In this document: positions 13,382-22,591 of the stretch, piece after piece
Layout: the number at the start of each line of letters is the position of its first letter
How positions within the stretch are numbered: the first letter of the stretch is position 1
Assembly: GCA_965198495.1 (NCBI GenBank)
Contig: CBDAPL010000002.1
Location: 186,001 to 250,000, forward strand
DNA: 64,000 bases
Direction: 5' to 3'
From: RH-AL1 sp965198495
GTDB taxonomy: Bacteria > Pseudomonadota > Alphaproteobacteria > Rhizobiales > Beijerinckiaceae
Made by a program: the position numbers and the translations under genes
The notes under the pieces: generated by a model
Seen by the model: the letters and a program-made list of their open reading frames with translations, nothing else
What the model was told of the DNA's origin: nothing
Databases searched by the model: none

Positions 13382-15627
13382 CCGTTTCCACGGATACGAC
13401 GCTCGACACGCGCGCGCGCCCGGTCGGCGAAGTGGTCAACGGCGGAGCGGTCGCGGCGATCGTCGCCGCGACGCACGGCGATCCGTTCTCGGTGCTCGGG
13501 CCGCATGAAGTCGCGCCCGGCGTATGGGACGTTCGCGTGTTCATACCCTGGGGCGAGCACGTCGAGCTGATCGGCTACGACGACGATGCCCACGCGATCG
13601 CGTTCGAGACCGTCCATCCGGCCGGCTTCCGCGTCGCGCGCGTGGAGAGCAAGGACCGGCCGGGCTATCGTCTGCGCGTGACCCAGAACGGGTTCGGCCA
13701 CGTCTTCTTCGACCCTTACTCGTTCGGCTCGGCGCTGGCGGATTACGATATCGCGGCGATCTCCCATTCGAACGATACCGTCTTCTACTACATCTTCGGC
13801 GCCCATCCGATCACGCACGGCACGCAGCCCGGCATCCGCTTCGTGGTCTGGGCGCCCAGCGCCGCGAACGTGAGCGTGGTCGGCTCGTTCAACGATTGGG
13901 ATGGTCGCCGCCACCCCATGCGCAACCACGGCCACATCGGCGTCTGGGACCTCTTCATTCCCCATCTGGCGCTCGGGAGCGCCTACAAGTTCGAGATCAA
14001 GGGGCATCTCGGCGAGAGCGTCCCGCTCAAGGCCGACCCGGTCGCCTTCGCGGCGGAACACCCGCCGGCGACGGCGTCGATCGCGCACGGCCTGCCCCGC
14101 CACGCGTGGCGCGACGATGCCTGGATGGCAAAGCGCGCGCTGGGCGACGACCGCAACAAGCCGATCACGATCTATGAGGTCCATCTCGGCTCGTGGGCTC
14201 GCGTGCCGGAGGAGAGCGATCGTCGGCTCACCTATCGCGAGATGGCCGATCGGCTCGTGCCCTATGTCAAGGACATGGGCTTCACGCACATCGAGATGCT
14301 GCCCATTACCGAATTCCCCTACGACGGCTCATGGGGCTACCAGCCCGTGTCGCTCTTCGCGCCGACGAGCCGTTTCGGGACAGCCGAGGATTTCGCCTAT
14401 TTCGTCGACGCGACGCACGAGGCTGGATTGGGACTGATCCTCGACTGGGTGCCGGCGCATTTTCCCGTCGACGCGCACGGCCTCGCGAGCTTCGATTCGA
14501 CCCACCTCTACGAGCATGCCGATCCGCGCCAGGGTTTCCACCAGGATTGGGGCACGTACATCTACAATTTCGGGCGCAAGGAGGTGCAGGCCTTCCTCAT
14601 CGCCAACGCGCGCTTCTGGCTCGACCAATATCATCTCGACGGTCTGCGCGTCGACGCCGTGGCCTCGATGCTCTACCTCGATTATTCGCGCAAGGCCAAC
14701 GAGTGGGTGCCCAACCAATACGGCGGCAACGAGAACCTCGAGGCGATCGCCTTCCTCCGCAAGATGAACGAGGTCGCCTATCAGGCGGCCCCGGGCGTCA
14801 TGACCATCGCCGAGGAATCGACATCGTGGCCCGGCGTGTCCCAGCCGACCTACAATGGCGGCCTCGGCTTCGGCTTCAAGTGGAACATGGGCTGGATGCA
14901 CGACTCGCTACGCTATATCGGCCACGACCCGGTGCATCGACGCCATCACCACAACGACATGACGTTCGGCTTCCTCTACGCCTTCTCCGAAAACTTCATC
15001 CTGCCGATCAGCCACGACGAGGTGGTGCACGGCAAGGGCTCGCTGCTGGCGCGCATGCCCGGCGACGAATGGCAGCGCTTCGCCAATCTGCGCGCCTATC
15101 TCGGATGGATGTACGCGCATCCGGGCAAGAAGCTGCTCTTCATGGGCTGCGAGATCGCCCAGGAGAAGGAGTGGAACTACAACACATCGCTGGATTGGCA
15201 CCTGCTCGATCGGCCCAACCACAAGGGCATCCAGAGCTTGGTGCGCGATCTCAACCACGCCTATGCCGCGGTATCGCCGTTGCACCAGCTCGATTGCGAC
15301 GCCAGCGGGTTCCAGTGGCTCGTCGGCGGCGACACCGACAACAGCGTGTTCGCCTTTGCCCGCCTCGACGCGAGCGGCGGTATCGCTGTGGCAGTGGCGA
15401 ACTTCACGCCTCTCCCGCGCACCAACTATAGGGTCGGGGTGCCGCGCGCCGGCTTCTACAAGGAAATCGTCAACACCGACGCGGCCTCGTACGGCGGCAC
15501 GAACATGGGCAACCTCGGCGGGGTCGACACGCAAGCCGTCGCCGCGCACGGCGAGGATCAGTCGATTTCGGTCGTCCTGCCGCCGCTCGCGACGCTGATT
15601 TTCCACCTAACGTCGGCGAACGCCTAG
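13378..15627 (+). CDS. glgB: 1,4-alpha-glucan branching enzyme GlgB
   Basis: This is a 749-residue GH13 branching enzyme that makes alpha-1,6 branches in glucan. It has an N1 domain (residues about 20-110, HGDPFSVLGPH), a CBM48 domain (about 120-220, VWAPSAANVSVVGSFNDW), and a barrel with LDWVPAHFP, DGLRVDAVASMLY (Asp), TIAEEST (Glu) and ISHDEVVHGKGS (Asp), plus a C-terminal beta domain. It begins in an ATGA overlap with treS and is the last gene of the operon. Its TAG shares the palindrome CTAG (15624-15627) with the stop of the convergent gene on the other strand. It branches the linear glucan made by GlgE. Confidence 0.97.
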
Positions 15628-15914
15628 GCGGCACGCCGTCGGAGCGGCGCGGCGGAACGGCGTCTCTTCTCGGCGGAATTTCTGCCGACGAGGTGTGTTT
15701 CCGCATGGGCACGAAGCCAGTCCTCGAGACAGGCTTTCGCATCGTGCTCGTCGTGCGTCTGGTACGTCGCGCCGACATGGTGTCCGTCGCCGTTCAGGCG
15801 CTCGACGATCCAGAGGCGTCGCTTGGTCGAGAACCAGAAATCGATCGTATGCACGTGATCGGGCTCCGGTTCGGCCGCCTCATGTCCGACGATATGCACG
15901 TGCGTCTCCACCAA
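15624..15914 (-). CDS. small hypothetical protein, convergent with glgB
   Basis: About 96 residues, starting at TTG (15914) or the next codon, GTG (15911); a stop lies four codons upstream, so the protein cannot extend much further. The middle (DHVHTIDFWFSTKRRLW, then DAKACLEDWLRAH) looks like a folded, non-repetitive small domain, and the C-terminus is arginine-rich. There is no signal peptide or membrane segment. It is convergent with glgB and their stop codons overlap in a CTAG. I do not recognise a function. The composition argues for a real gene but the start is uncertain. Confidence 0.6.
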   Translation of the reverse strand: MVETHVHIVGHEAAEPEPDHVHTIDFWFSTKRRLWIVERLNGDGHHVGATYQTHDEHDAKACLEDWLRAHAETHLVGRNSAEKRRRSAAPLRRRAA

Positions 15915-16009
15915 ACCCTGTCACTCCCATGGTGCGCCGATTCGTCGATGCGCGAATCCGCCCGCCGCGTTTTCGTTGCGTGACGGCTCTCATCGCTGTG
16001 CAAAACTGT

Positions 16010-16039
16010 TTGACGCGGCGGCGCGGGGTTGCCTATAAG
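16010..16039 (+). promoter_or_regulatory. sigma-70-like promoter of rpsT
   Basis: TTGACG (16010-16015) and TATAAG (16034-16039) are separated by 18 bases, about 93 bases upstream of the rpsT ATG. This is the best match to a housekeeping promoter seen in the window, and it fits a ribosomal protein gene. Confidence 0.65.
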
Positions 16040-16131
16040 CACCCTGGCCACGTCGGCTTGCCGACGGCGCATCGCGTCGAAGACTCGCGCGATCGTGGGC
16101 GCCGCCTCCTTCCTGGATTTGTGAGACATCT

Positions 16132-16398
16132 ATGGCGAATACATCGTCGGCCAAGAAAGCCGTTCGCAAGATCGAGCGGCGCACGGCCGTCAACAAGTCG
16201 CGCCGCAGCCAGATGCGAACATTCATGCGCAAGGTGGAAGAGGCGCTTGCCTCCGGCGATCAGGCGGCGGCCTCGCAGGCGCTGGGTGTCGCGGCGCCGC
16301 TCATGATGCGCGCGGCCCAGAAGGGCATCGTCCATAAGAATACGGCGTCGCGGAAAGTCTCTCGCTTGACGAAGCGGGTGCGGTCGCTCGCGAGTTAA
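16132..16398 (+). CDS. rpsT: 30S ribosomal protein S20
   Basis: An 88-residue, lysine/arginine-rich helical protein starting MANTSSAKKAVRKIERRTAV, the typical S20 N-terminus. It binds 16S rRNA in the small subunit. The length is standard. It stands alone with its own promoter and a strong terminator. Its position just upstream of dnaA is a conserved arrangement in alphaproteobacteria. Confidence 0.98.
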   Translation: MANTSSAKKAVRKIERRTAVNKSRRSQMRTFMRKVEEALASGDQAAASQALGVAAPLMMRAAQKGIVHKNTASRKVSRLTKRVRSLAS

Positions 16399-16422
16399 GC
16401 GGCCGGACCATACCGTTCATTC

Positions 16423-16450
16423 AAAACGCCCGGCTTGCCGGGCGTTTTTT
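16423..16450 (+). terminator. rho-independent terminator after rpsT
   Basis: An A-flanked stem ACGCCCGG (16426-16433) pairs with CCGGGCGT (16438-16445) across a 4-base loop and is followed by six T's. It lies 25 bases after the rpsT stop. The A run before and the T run after could let it work in both directions. Confidence 0.9.
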
Positions 16451-17251
16451 CGTTTGCCGTGTCATGACTGACTCTCACGCGCCGACCGACGTTACGGCAG
16501 GCGGTCGTTGCCAGCAGTCAAAAATTTCCCAACGCTTCCCGGTGTTTACGAGCAAAGGAGCAATCCGGGGATCCAGGCGGCGAGCCGCCCACAGAGTCGC
16601 GCATAAGGCTTTGGTTGTTGTTGCTTAAGCGCAACAACGATTTTCTGTCAGCCGTTTCAAAGATTGTTGGTTGGCGAATCAGGAGCTTAAGATCGTCAAG
16701 TCAGAAAACTGTGCAGTCGGTGACGACGCTGATCTCACAAGTGTCACGCCATGTTTATAAACGAACCTTGCTCCATCGTCCTTTGATGGTAGGTTCGTTG
16801 GCGAACAGACGACACGCCGCTCGGCGCAAGCCTAGCGCGCCAGACACTGGATACATTCATAAAATAGATGCGGCCGCGATCGTGTCCAGCACACGAGCCG
16901 GATCATTGCGTCTTGATCGTGATGGACCCTTCAATCGAGGGCGTCCGACGCGGCATTGTCGCGTCGACTGCGTGACTATACTTGTGGGGGAGAAGGAAAG
17001 CGATGCAACGGCGCCCGACGCATGCGATGAGGCTCCATAAGACGAATGCCGGACGTGATTGTTGCCGCTGTCCGTAGGACTACGCGGGATGGTCGAGGGT
17101 CGTCGCGCGATGGAGCGACGGCGCGACCGCAGTCCAAAATCAGCTGATGATCGCGCGCTCGCTGGCGCAAGGAAGCACGCGTCCGCGATCTCGGACGCGT
17201 AGACTATCGCTATACTACGAGATGAAGTGGCGAGACCGGGAGTAGAAAGTC
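16451..17251. other. 800-base hairpin-rich region between rpsT and dnaA
   Basis: No convincing gene is present; the open frame at 16615-17040 has no family resemblance. It holds several perfect inverted repeats: GGCGGC/GCCGCC at 16576-16589; an 8-base stem at 16617-16638 (GTTGTTGC/GCAACAAC); CGAACCT/AGGTTCG at 16762-16797, overlapping a second stem GTTCG/CGAAC at 16793-16806; and ACGCGTCCG/CGGACGCGT at 17177-17200. A TATACT at 17211-17216 could be the dnaA -10 element. The part from 16,600 to 16,880 is AT-richer than its surroundings. Regions next to dnaA can hold the replication origin, but I found no clear run of DnaA boxes (TTATCCACA type), so an origin is not claimed. The region may serve as the dnaA leader and control region. 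Confidence 0.5.
17177..17200. promoter_or_regulatory. 9-base perfect inverted repeat upstream of dnaA
   Basis: ACGCGTCCG and CGGACGCGT flank a 6-base centre, 52 bases before the dnaA start and directly before a TATACT (17211-17216). It could be an operator overlapping the promoter, or an RNA hairpin. There is no T run, so a terminator is less likely. Confidence 0.4.
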
Positions 17252-18721
17252 GTGGCCCTGATGGACTTGAAGACAGACGATGTCTGGGACCGCATCTGCC
17301 GGCGCTTGCGCGCGGAACTCGGCGAGGAAGTCTTCACGTCCTGGTTCGGACGCCTCGAGCTCGATCGCATCGCCAACGGCGTCGCCCAACTCAGCGTCCC
17401 GACCAAGTTCCTGAAGAGCTGGATCCAGTCGCACTATCTCGACCGCATGCTCGCCGTCATCGGCGCGGAGGCGGGCGACGTCAAAGCGCTGGCGATCGGC
17501 ATACGCTCCTCGTCGCGCCAACCCGTCGGTCGCCCGCAGGCCTTCGAGGGCGTTCTGGGGACGCCGGTCGTGCTCGACGAGCGCGTGGTGCGCTTCGATG
17601 GCGCGCCGATCGTCGCCGGGGACAACCACGGCAGCGAGCGGACCAAGGCGCCGGTGCGCGACACCGACGCCGACCCCTTCAACGGATCCCCGCTCGACCG
17701 GCGCATGAGCTTCGACACCTTCCACGTGGGCCGCTCGAACCAGCTGGCGCACGCCGCGGCGCAACGCATCGCGTCCGCCGGGTCCGACGAACCGCTGATC
17801 TACAACCCGCTCTACATCCACGCCGCGGTCGGTCTCGGCAAGACGCACCTTTTGCAGGCCGTCGCCCATGCCGTGACGGCGATGAAGCGGCGCGTGATCT
17901 ATCTTACGGCCGAGAAATTCATGTACGGCTTCGTGCTCGCGCTCAAGGCGCAGACGTCGCTGGCCTTCAAGGAACGGCTGCGCGGCATCGACGTGCTGGT
18001 GATCGACGACGTGCAGTTCCTGCAGGGCAAGTCGATCCAGCAGGAATTCTGCCACACCATCAACGCCCTGATCGACGCGCGCAAGCAGATCATCATCGCC
18101 GCCGACCGCCCGCCGTCCGACCTCGAGAGCCTGGAGGAGCGCGTGCGCTCGCGCCTGTCGGGCGGCCTGTGCGTCGAGATCGGCGCGCTCGACGAAGCCC
18201 TCCGCGTCAAGATGCTGGAGTCGCGCATCGCGGTGGCGCGGAGCAACGTGCCCGGATTCGACGTGCCGCCGGCGGTGATCGCCTACGTCGCCTCGGTGAT
18301 CGAGACGAACGGCCGCGACCTCGATGGGGCCATCAACCGCTTGATGGCGCACGCCTCCTTGACGCAGACGGCGATCACGGTCGAGACGGCGGAACTGGCG
18401 ATCCGCGATCTGGTACGGACGCGGGAGCCCAAGCGCGTGAAGATCGAGGACATCCAGAAGCTCGTCGCCACGCACTACAACGTCAGCCGCGCCGACATCC
18501 TCTCCTCGCGGCGGACCGCCAATGTCGTGCGACCGCGACAGATCGCGATGTATCTCTCGAAGGTGCTGACTTTGCGCAGCCTGCCCGAGATCGGCCGGCG
18601 CTTCGGTGGCCGCGATCATACGACGGTGCTTCACGCCGTCCGCAAGATCGAGGGTCTGACCGGCAGCGACCGAAGCCTCAGCGACGAGGTCGAACTGTTG
18701 AAGCGGATGCTGCTCGACTGA
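17252..18721 (+). CDS. dnaA: chromosomal replication initiator DnaA
   Basis: A 489-residue initiator that binds DnaA boxes and melts the origin. Domain I is at residues 1-80 (VWDRICRRLRAELGEEVFTSWFG), followed by a poorly conserved linker to about 145. The AAA+ ATPase domain has AVGLGKTHLLQAV (Walker A, about residue 190) and VLVIDDVQFLQ (Walker B). Domain IV is at about 385-489 with the signature GGRDHTTVLHAVRKIE. The start is GTG at 17252, nine bases after a GGGAG ribosome-binding sequence; an ATG three codons later (17261) is the alternative. A hairpin follows the stop. Confidence 0.97.
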   Translation: MALMDLKTDDVWDRICRRLRAELGEEVFTSWFGRLELDRIANGVAQLSVPTKFLKSWIQSHYLDRMLAVIGAEAGDVKALAIGIRSSSRQPVGRPQAFEGVLGTPVVLDERVVRFDGAPIVAGDNHGSERTKAPVRDTDADPFNGSPLDRRMSFDTFHVGRSNQLAHAAAQRIASAGSDEPLIYNPLYIHAAVGLGKTHLLQAVAHAVTAMKRRVIYLTAEKFMYGFVLALKAQTSLAFKERLRGIDVLVIDDVQFLQGKSIQQEFCHTINALIDARKQIIIAADRPPSDLESLEERVRSRLSGGLCVEIGALDEALRVKMLESRIAVARSNVPGFDVPPAVIAYVASVIETNGRDLDGAINRLMAHASLTQTAITVETAELAIRDLVRTREPKRVKIEDIQKLVATHYNVSRADILSSRRTANVVRPRQIAMYLSKVLTLRSLPEIGRRFGGRDHTTVLHAVRKIEGLTGSDRSLSDEVELLKRMLLD

Positions 18722-18724
18722 AAA

Positions 18725-18746
18725 GATCCGGCGCGAGCCGGACCTT
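18725..18746 (+). terminator. possible terminator hairpin after dnaA
   Basis: TCCGGC (18727-18732), a GCGA loop and GCCGGA (18737-18742) begin right after the dnaA stop, with AAGA before and CCTT after. The stem is strong but there is no real T tract, so termination may be weak or rho-assisted. Confidence 0.4.
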
Positions 18747-18766
18747 AAGTCGCGCTGTGATCGTGT

Positions 18767-18994
18767 TCAGTTCTTTTGCGTTCCACCGCCGGACGGTCCG
18801 CCGGTGGCCGAGCCGCAGCGCCGCGAGCCGGTGCCGTAGGAGATGCCGTCGCAGCGGCCATTGGCCAGGACACCGTTCGTGCGCGCGAAGCGCTTGAAGT
18901 GGCTGTGGCGATGCATGCGATGATACGTCTGAGCGGATGCGAAAGACGTTCCCGCGACGACGAGTGCCACTGATAGAATTGCTGTCTTGAGCAT
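18767..18994 (-). CDS. small secreted protein of unknown function
   Basis: About 75 residues from the ATG at 18994. Residues 1-25 are a clear Sec signal peptide (MLKTAILSVALVVAGTSFAS followed by AQ). The mature part has a His/Arg cluster (HRMHRHSHFKRF), two Cys (ANGRCDG and SRRCGS) that could form a disulfide, and a Gly/Ser-rich tail. The open frame extends further upstream, but the signal peptide and an AAGG ten bases before the ATG favour this start. It faces dnaA convergently. Function not recognised. Confidence 0.6.
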   Translation of the reverse strand: MLKTAILSVALVVAGTSFASAQTYHRMHRHSHFKRFARTNGVLANGRCDGISYGTGSRRCGSATGGPSGGGTQKN

Positions 18995-19340
18995 AGAGAA
19001 AGAACCTTTCAATTCGGACATCCTCTTAATGACCAAAGCCAAGCTTCGTTCAAGAGGATTAGACACGCGCGATCGTTTTGCATTGGCGATGTTTAATGAA
19101 GATGGTGTGCGACGGCGGCGTCGACCGACATTCCTGCGACGCCCGAGCCTTGTCCAGGCCATCCGTTCCTGCTAGGGTACTTCTACCTTAGAGCCGCATG
19201 ACGCTTATGACGCTATGACGCTTATGACGCTGAAATGTAACCACACGTGCTTTTCAACGCGCGGTGTTGCCGGCCGAGCAACAGGCGCCGGGCGGGAGCT
19301 TCGTGCTATCGACCATGACGAACGACCTCGGGACCCCCGC
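18995..19340. other. intergenic region with short tandem repeat
   Basis: This 346-base gap separates two divergent genes for exported proteins. Apart from the tandem ATGACGCT repeat at 19198-19232, it shows nothing gene-like. It should hold the promoters for both neighbours, but no clear -35/-10 pair could be assigned. Confidence 0.45.
19198..19232 (+). repeat. tandem repeat of ATGACGCT(T), four copies
   Basis: Four consecutive copies: ATGACGCTT (19198-19206), ATGACGCT (19207-19214), ATGACGCTT (19215-19223) and ATGACGCTG (19224-19232). It lies about 110 bases upstream of the ATG at 19341. It may be a simple slippage repeat or a set of direct binding sites. Confidence 0.75.
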
Positions 19341-19952
19341 ATGCTCAAGCGCACCGCTCTCCTCCTCCTCGTCGCCGTTTCGATGCCCGGGCTCGCGACA
19401 TCCGCGCTGGCGCAACCGGCCCCGGCGCACCTGCGCGGGACGATCGCCTCGGTTGACGGCGCGACCCTCATGATCAAGCCGGCGGAAGGTGAGATCTACA
19501 CCGTCCATCTCGCGCCCGACGCCAAGGTCATCGCGACCAAGAAGGCGTCGCTGGCCGACATCAAGCCCGGCAGCTACGTCGGCATCGCCAACATCGGCGA
19601 GGACGGCAAGCAGGATGCGCTGGAGGTCCACATCTTCACCGAGGCGATGCGCGGGACCGGCGACGGCCAGCGCGGCTGGGACCTCGGCAAGAAGAGCCGC
19701 ATGACCAACGGCGCGGTCGGCAAGAAGGTCGAGGCCTACGACGGCCAGAACCTCGTCGTCGACTACAAGGGCGGCCAGAGCACGATCCAGGTGCGACCGA
19801 ACACCCCGGTCGTCGCCTTCGCGCCCGGCACGATGGCCGACCTGAAGAGCGGCGCGACGATCTTCGTGCGCGACGGCAAGCCGGCGGCGGACGGCTCGTT
19901 CGACGCCGGCGCCATCGTCGTCGGAACGGACGGGTCGAAGCCGCCGATGTAG
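19341..19952 (+). CDS. exported beta-rich protein of unknown function
   Basis: 203 residues from the ATG at 19341. Residues 1-24 form a Sec signal peptide (MLKRTALLLLVAVSMPG, cleavage near ALAQP). The mature part contains two similar modules of about 65-70 residues that read as small beta-barrels: AHLRGTIASVDGATLMIKP with SLADIKPGSYVGIA, and AVGKKVEAYDGQNLVVDY with TMADLKSGATIFV. This resembles the DUF5666-like or OB-like exported proteins common in Rhizobiales. It is probably periplasmic. The open frame runs further upstream, but the signal peptide fixes this start. No enzymatic motif is visible. Confidence 0.75.
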   Translation: MLKRTALLLLVAVSMPGLATSALAQPAPAHLRGTIASVDGATLMIKPAEGEIYTVHLAPDAKVIATKKASLADIKPGSYVGIANIGEDGKQDALEVHIFTEAMRGTGDGQRGWDLGKKSRMTNGAVGKKVEAYDGQNLVVDYKGGQSTIQVRPNTPVVAFAPGTMADLKSGATIFVRDGKPAADGSFDAGAIVVGTDGSKPPM

Positions 19953-20012
19953 GCTCCTGGTCCTGCCGATCGACGCGGCGAACCTAACTTCTATCGAGAT
20001 GCCGAGGCCCTC

Positions 20013-20681
20013 TTGCCGATCCTGACCATCTTCGACTGCGACGGCGTCCTCGTCGATTCCGAACTGATCTCGCTCAGCGTCCTCTCCGACATGATGGGCG
20101 AACTCGGGACGCCGATGAGCGTGCTCGCCTGTCAGGAAGCCTTCATGGGGATGCACAATGCCGATATCATGCGGGCGATCGAGGCACGCATCGGCCGCAG
20201 GCTGCCGGACGGCGAGGGTCAGCGCACCCGCGCCCGCATGATGGAGCGGATGCGGGCCGAACTGCGGCCGGTGCGCGGTGTGGCGGGCGCGCTGGCGCGG
20301 CTCGACGGCGCGCGCTGCGTCGCCTCGTCGTCGGACCGCGAGAGGGTCGCGCTGACCCTGGCGCTGACCGGCCTCGAGGACTTCTTCGGCGCGCATATCT
20401 TCAGCGGCACGGAGGTCGCGCACGGCAAGCCGGCGCCGGACCTGTTCCTCCATGCCGCCGCGACGATGGGATTCGCGCCGGCCGATTGCGTGGTGATCGA
20501 GGACTCGGTGACGGGCGTGCTTGCCGGGGTGCGCGCGGGCATGCCGGTCATCGGCTTCACCGGCGGCAGCCACACCGATCCCGGCCACGCCGCGCGATTG
20601 CGCGAGGCGGGCGCGGCGGTGGTGATCGCCGACATGGGCGAGCTGCCGGGCGCGCTTGCGCAGGCGCAAACTGGTGCCTGA
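20013..20681 (+). CDS. HAD-superfamily phosphatase (phosphoglycolate/beta-phosphoglucomutase type)
   Basis: A 222-residue HAD subfamily IA hydrolase. Motif I is FDCDGVLVDSE, with the nucleophile Asp and the general acid Asp; motif II is the Ser in CVASSSDRE; motif III is GKPAPDLFL, with the Lys; motif IV is VVIEDSVTGVLAG. The start appears to be TTG at 20013, because the nearby ATG at 19999 is in another frame and soon stops. It probably dephosphorylates a small sugar phosphate; YieH-type 6-phosphogluconate phosphatases are among the closest-looking relatives, but the substrate cannot be read from sequence. It overlaps the start of recQ. Confidence 0.85.
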   Translation: MPILTIFDCDGVLVDSELISLSVLSDMMGELGTPMSVLACQEAFMGMHNADIMRAIEARIGRRLPDGEGQRTRARMMERMRAELRPVRGVAGALARLDGARCVASSSDRERVALTLALTGLEDFFGAHIFSGTEVAHGKPAPDLFLHAAATMGFAPADCVVIEDSVTGVLAGVRAGMPVIGFTGGSHTDPGHAARLREAGAAVVIADMGELPGALAQAQTGA

Positions 20682-22566
20682 GACCTTCGGCAGCACTATC
20701 GAACCTCCGCCCGAGGCGCTGGACGCGCTGCGGCGGGTGTTCGGCTTCGCCACGCTGAAGCCGGGCCAGGCCGAGATCCTCGACGCCGTGCTCGATGGCC
20801 AGGACGTGCTCGCCGTCATGCCGACCGGCGCCGGCAAATCGCTCTGCTACCAGCTGCCCGCGGTCGTGCGCGGCCGGCTCACGGTGGTGGTGTCGCCGCT
20901 CATCGCGCTGATGCGCGACCAGGTCGGCCAGCTCCAGGCCAAAGGGGTGGCGGCCGGCGCGCTGCACTCGGGCAACACGGGCGCTGACGCGTTCGATGTG
21001 GAGCAGGCCCTGCGCCGGCGCGGCCTGAGGCTTCTCTACGTCTCGCCCGAGCGGCTGCTGCGGCCGGGTACGCTCGACGTGCTGCGCGCCGCCGGATGCG
21101 ACCGGCTCGCCATCGACGAGGCCCATTGCGTCTCGCAATGGGGCCACGATTTCCGCCCCGAGTACATGGAGCTGCGCGACGCGGCGGACGCGCTCGGCGA
21201 TCCGCAGATCATCGCCGTGACCGCCAGCGCCGACCCGGCGACCCGCGACGAGATCGTCGCCAAACTGTTTCGCCGGACGCCCAAGCGCTTCGTGCGCTCG
21301 TTCGACCGGCCGAACCTGCATCTGTCGATCGCCCGCAAAGGCGACGCGGTCGGGCAGATCAAGACGTTCGTGCGCAAGCACAAGGGCGCGGCCGGCATCG
21401 TCTACGTCGCCTCGCGCAAGGGCGTGGAGAAGCTTGCCGCCGAACTCGAGGCCGATGGCGTGTGGGCGCTGCCCTACCATGCCGGTATGGAGGCGCACCT
21501 GCGCAACGCCCATCAGGACGAGTTCCTGCGCGCGCCGGGCGTGGTGGTGGTGGCGACGATCGCCTTCGGGATGGGGATCGACAAGCCGGACGTGCGGTTC
21601 GTCTGCCATGCGGACCTGCCGGGCTCGGTCGAGGGCTACTACCAGGAGATCGGCCGCGCCGGTCGCGACGGGCGGCGCTCCGATACGCTGATGCTGTGGG
21701 GCGAGGGCGACATCCGGCTGCGGGAGCGGCAGATCGCGCTGTCCGACGCCGGGCCAGACCGCAAGGCGATGGAGCGCCAGCGGCTGAACGCCCTGCTGGC
21801 GCTGTGCGAAAGCCCGCGCTGCCGTCGCCAGACCCTGCTCGCCGCCTTCGGCGAGCAGGGGCCGGCCTGCGGCTTCTGCGATATCTGCGATGGCGCGCAT
21901 CCGATGTTCGACGGGGTGATCGCCGCGCAGAAGGCGATGTCGGCGCTGCTGCGTACCTCTGGCCGCTTCTTCCCCGGCCATCTCGCCAATTTGCTGATCG
22001 GCAAGACCACGGAGGCGATCGCCCGCCACCGCCACGACGATCTGCCGACCTTCGGGGTCGGCGGCGAGTTCAGCGCGGCGGAATGGCGGAGCATCTTCAG
22101 GCAGATCCAGGCCTCCGGGCTGGTCGTTCAGGATCAGGAAGACGGCGGCCGCTGGCAGGTGACGCAGGCCGGCCGCGCCGTGCTCACGGGCGCCGCGCCG
22201 CTGGCTCTCGTCGCCGCCGAGGCACCGACCCGCAAGGGTCGCGCGGCGCGCAAGATGCTCGGCGCGATGGCCGATGACACGGGCCCCGCGCTTACTTCGA
22301 GGATCGCACCAGCGGAGGACGAGGGCGAGGCCCTCTCGACAGCCGACGCGCGTCTGTTCGCGGCCTTGAAGGCGATGCGGCTGGGGCTCGCCCGCGAGAA
22401 GAAGGTGCCGGCCTACGTCATCATGACCGACAAGAGCATGCGCGAGATCGCCCGAACGCGGCCGCGCGACAGCTTCGCCCTGGGTCGCTTGCACGGCATC
22501 GGTCCCGCCAAGGTGGAAGCGTATGGCGAGGCGGTGCTCGCCGAGGTGGACAGGCATGCGCCTTGA
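20674..22566 (+). CDS. recQ: ATP-dependent DNA helicase RecQ
   Basis: A 3'-5' helicase of recombination and repair, about 630 residues. It has Walker A PTGAGKSLCYQLP, the DEAH box IDEAHCVSQWGHDFRPEY, and motif VI EIGRAGRDGRRS. A RecQ zinc-binding region has Cys residues in CESPRCRRQ and CGFCDICDG, followed by a winged helix. An HRDC domain lies at the C-terminus (DARLFAALKAMRLGLAREKK). The start is either GTG at 20674 or TTG at 20656; both overlap the HAD gene, suggesting co-transcription. It is convergent with the diguanylate cyclase gene. Confidence 0.95.
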   Translation: MPETFGSTIEPPPEALDALRRVFGFATLKPGQAEILDAVLDGQDVLAVMPTGAGKSLCYQLPAVVRGRLTVVVSPLIALMRDQVGQLQAKGVAAGALHSGNTGADAFDVEQALRRRGLRLLYVSPERLLRPGTLDVLRAAGCDRLAIDEAHCVSQWGHDFRPEYMELRDAADALGDPQIIAVTASADPATRDEIVAKLFRRTPKRFVRSFDRPNLHLSIARKGDAVGQIKTFVRKHKGAAGIVYVASRKGVEKLAAELEADGVWALPYHAGMEAHLRNAHQDEFLRAPGVVVVATIAFGMGIDKPDVRFVCHADLPGSVEGYYQEIGRAGRDGRRSDTLMLWGEGDIRLRERQIALSDAGPDRKAMERQRLNALLALCESPRCRRQTLLAAFGEQGPACGFCDICDGAHPMFDGVIAAQKAMSALLRTSGRFFPGHLANLLIGKTTEAIARHRHDDLPTFGVGGEFSAAEWRSIFRQIQASGLVVQDQEDGGRWQVTQAGRAVLTGAAPLALVAAEAPTRKGRAARKMLGAMADDTGPALTSRIAPAEDEGEALSTADARLFAALKAMRLGLAREKKVPAYVIMTDKSMREIARTRPRDSFALGRLHGIGPAKVEAYGEAVLAEVDRHAP

Positions 22567-22591
22567 GCCTTCCGACCTGGAAGCGCCCGCC

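Noticed and set aside
16615..17040. A 141-codon open frame upstream of dnaA
   Set aside because: No family resemblance, irregular composition and overlap with inverted repeats; treated as non-coding.
16451..17251. Replication origin
   Set aside because: Position next to dnaA is suggestive, but I could not find a cluster of DnaA boxes or an AT-rich unwinding element strong enough to claim it. GC skew over the whole chromosome would decide.
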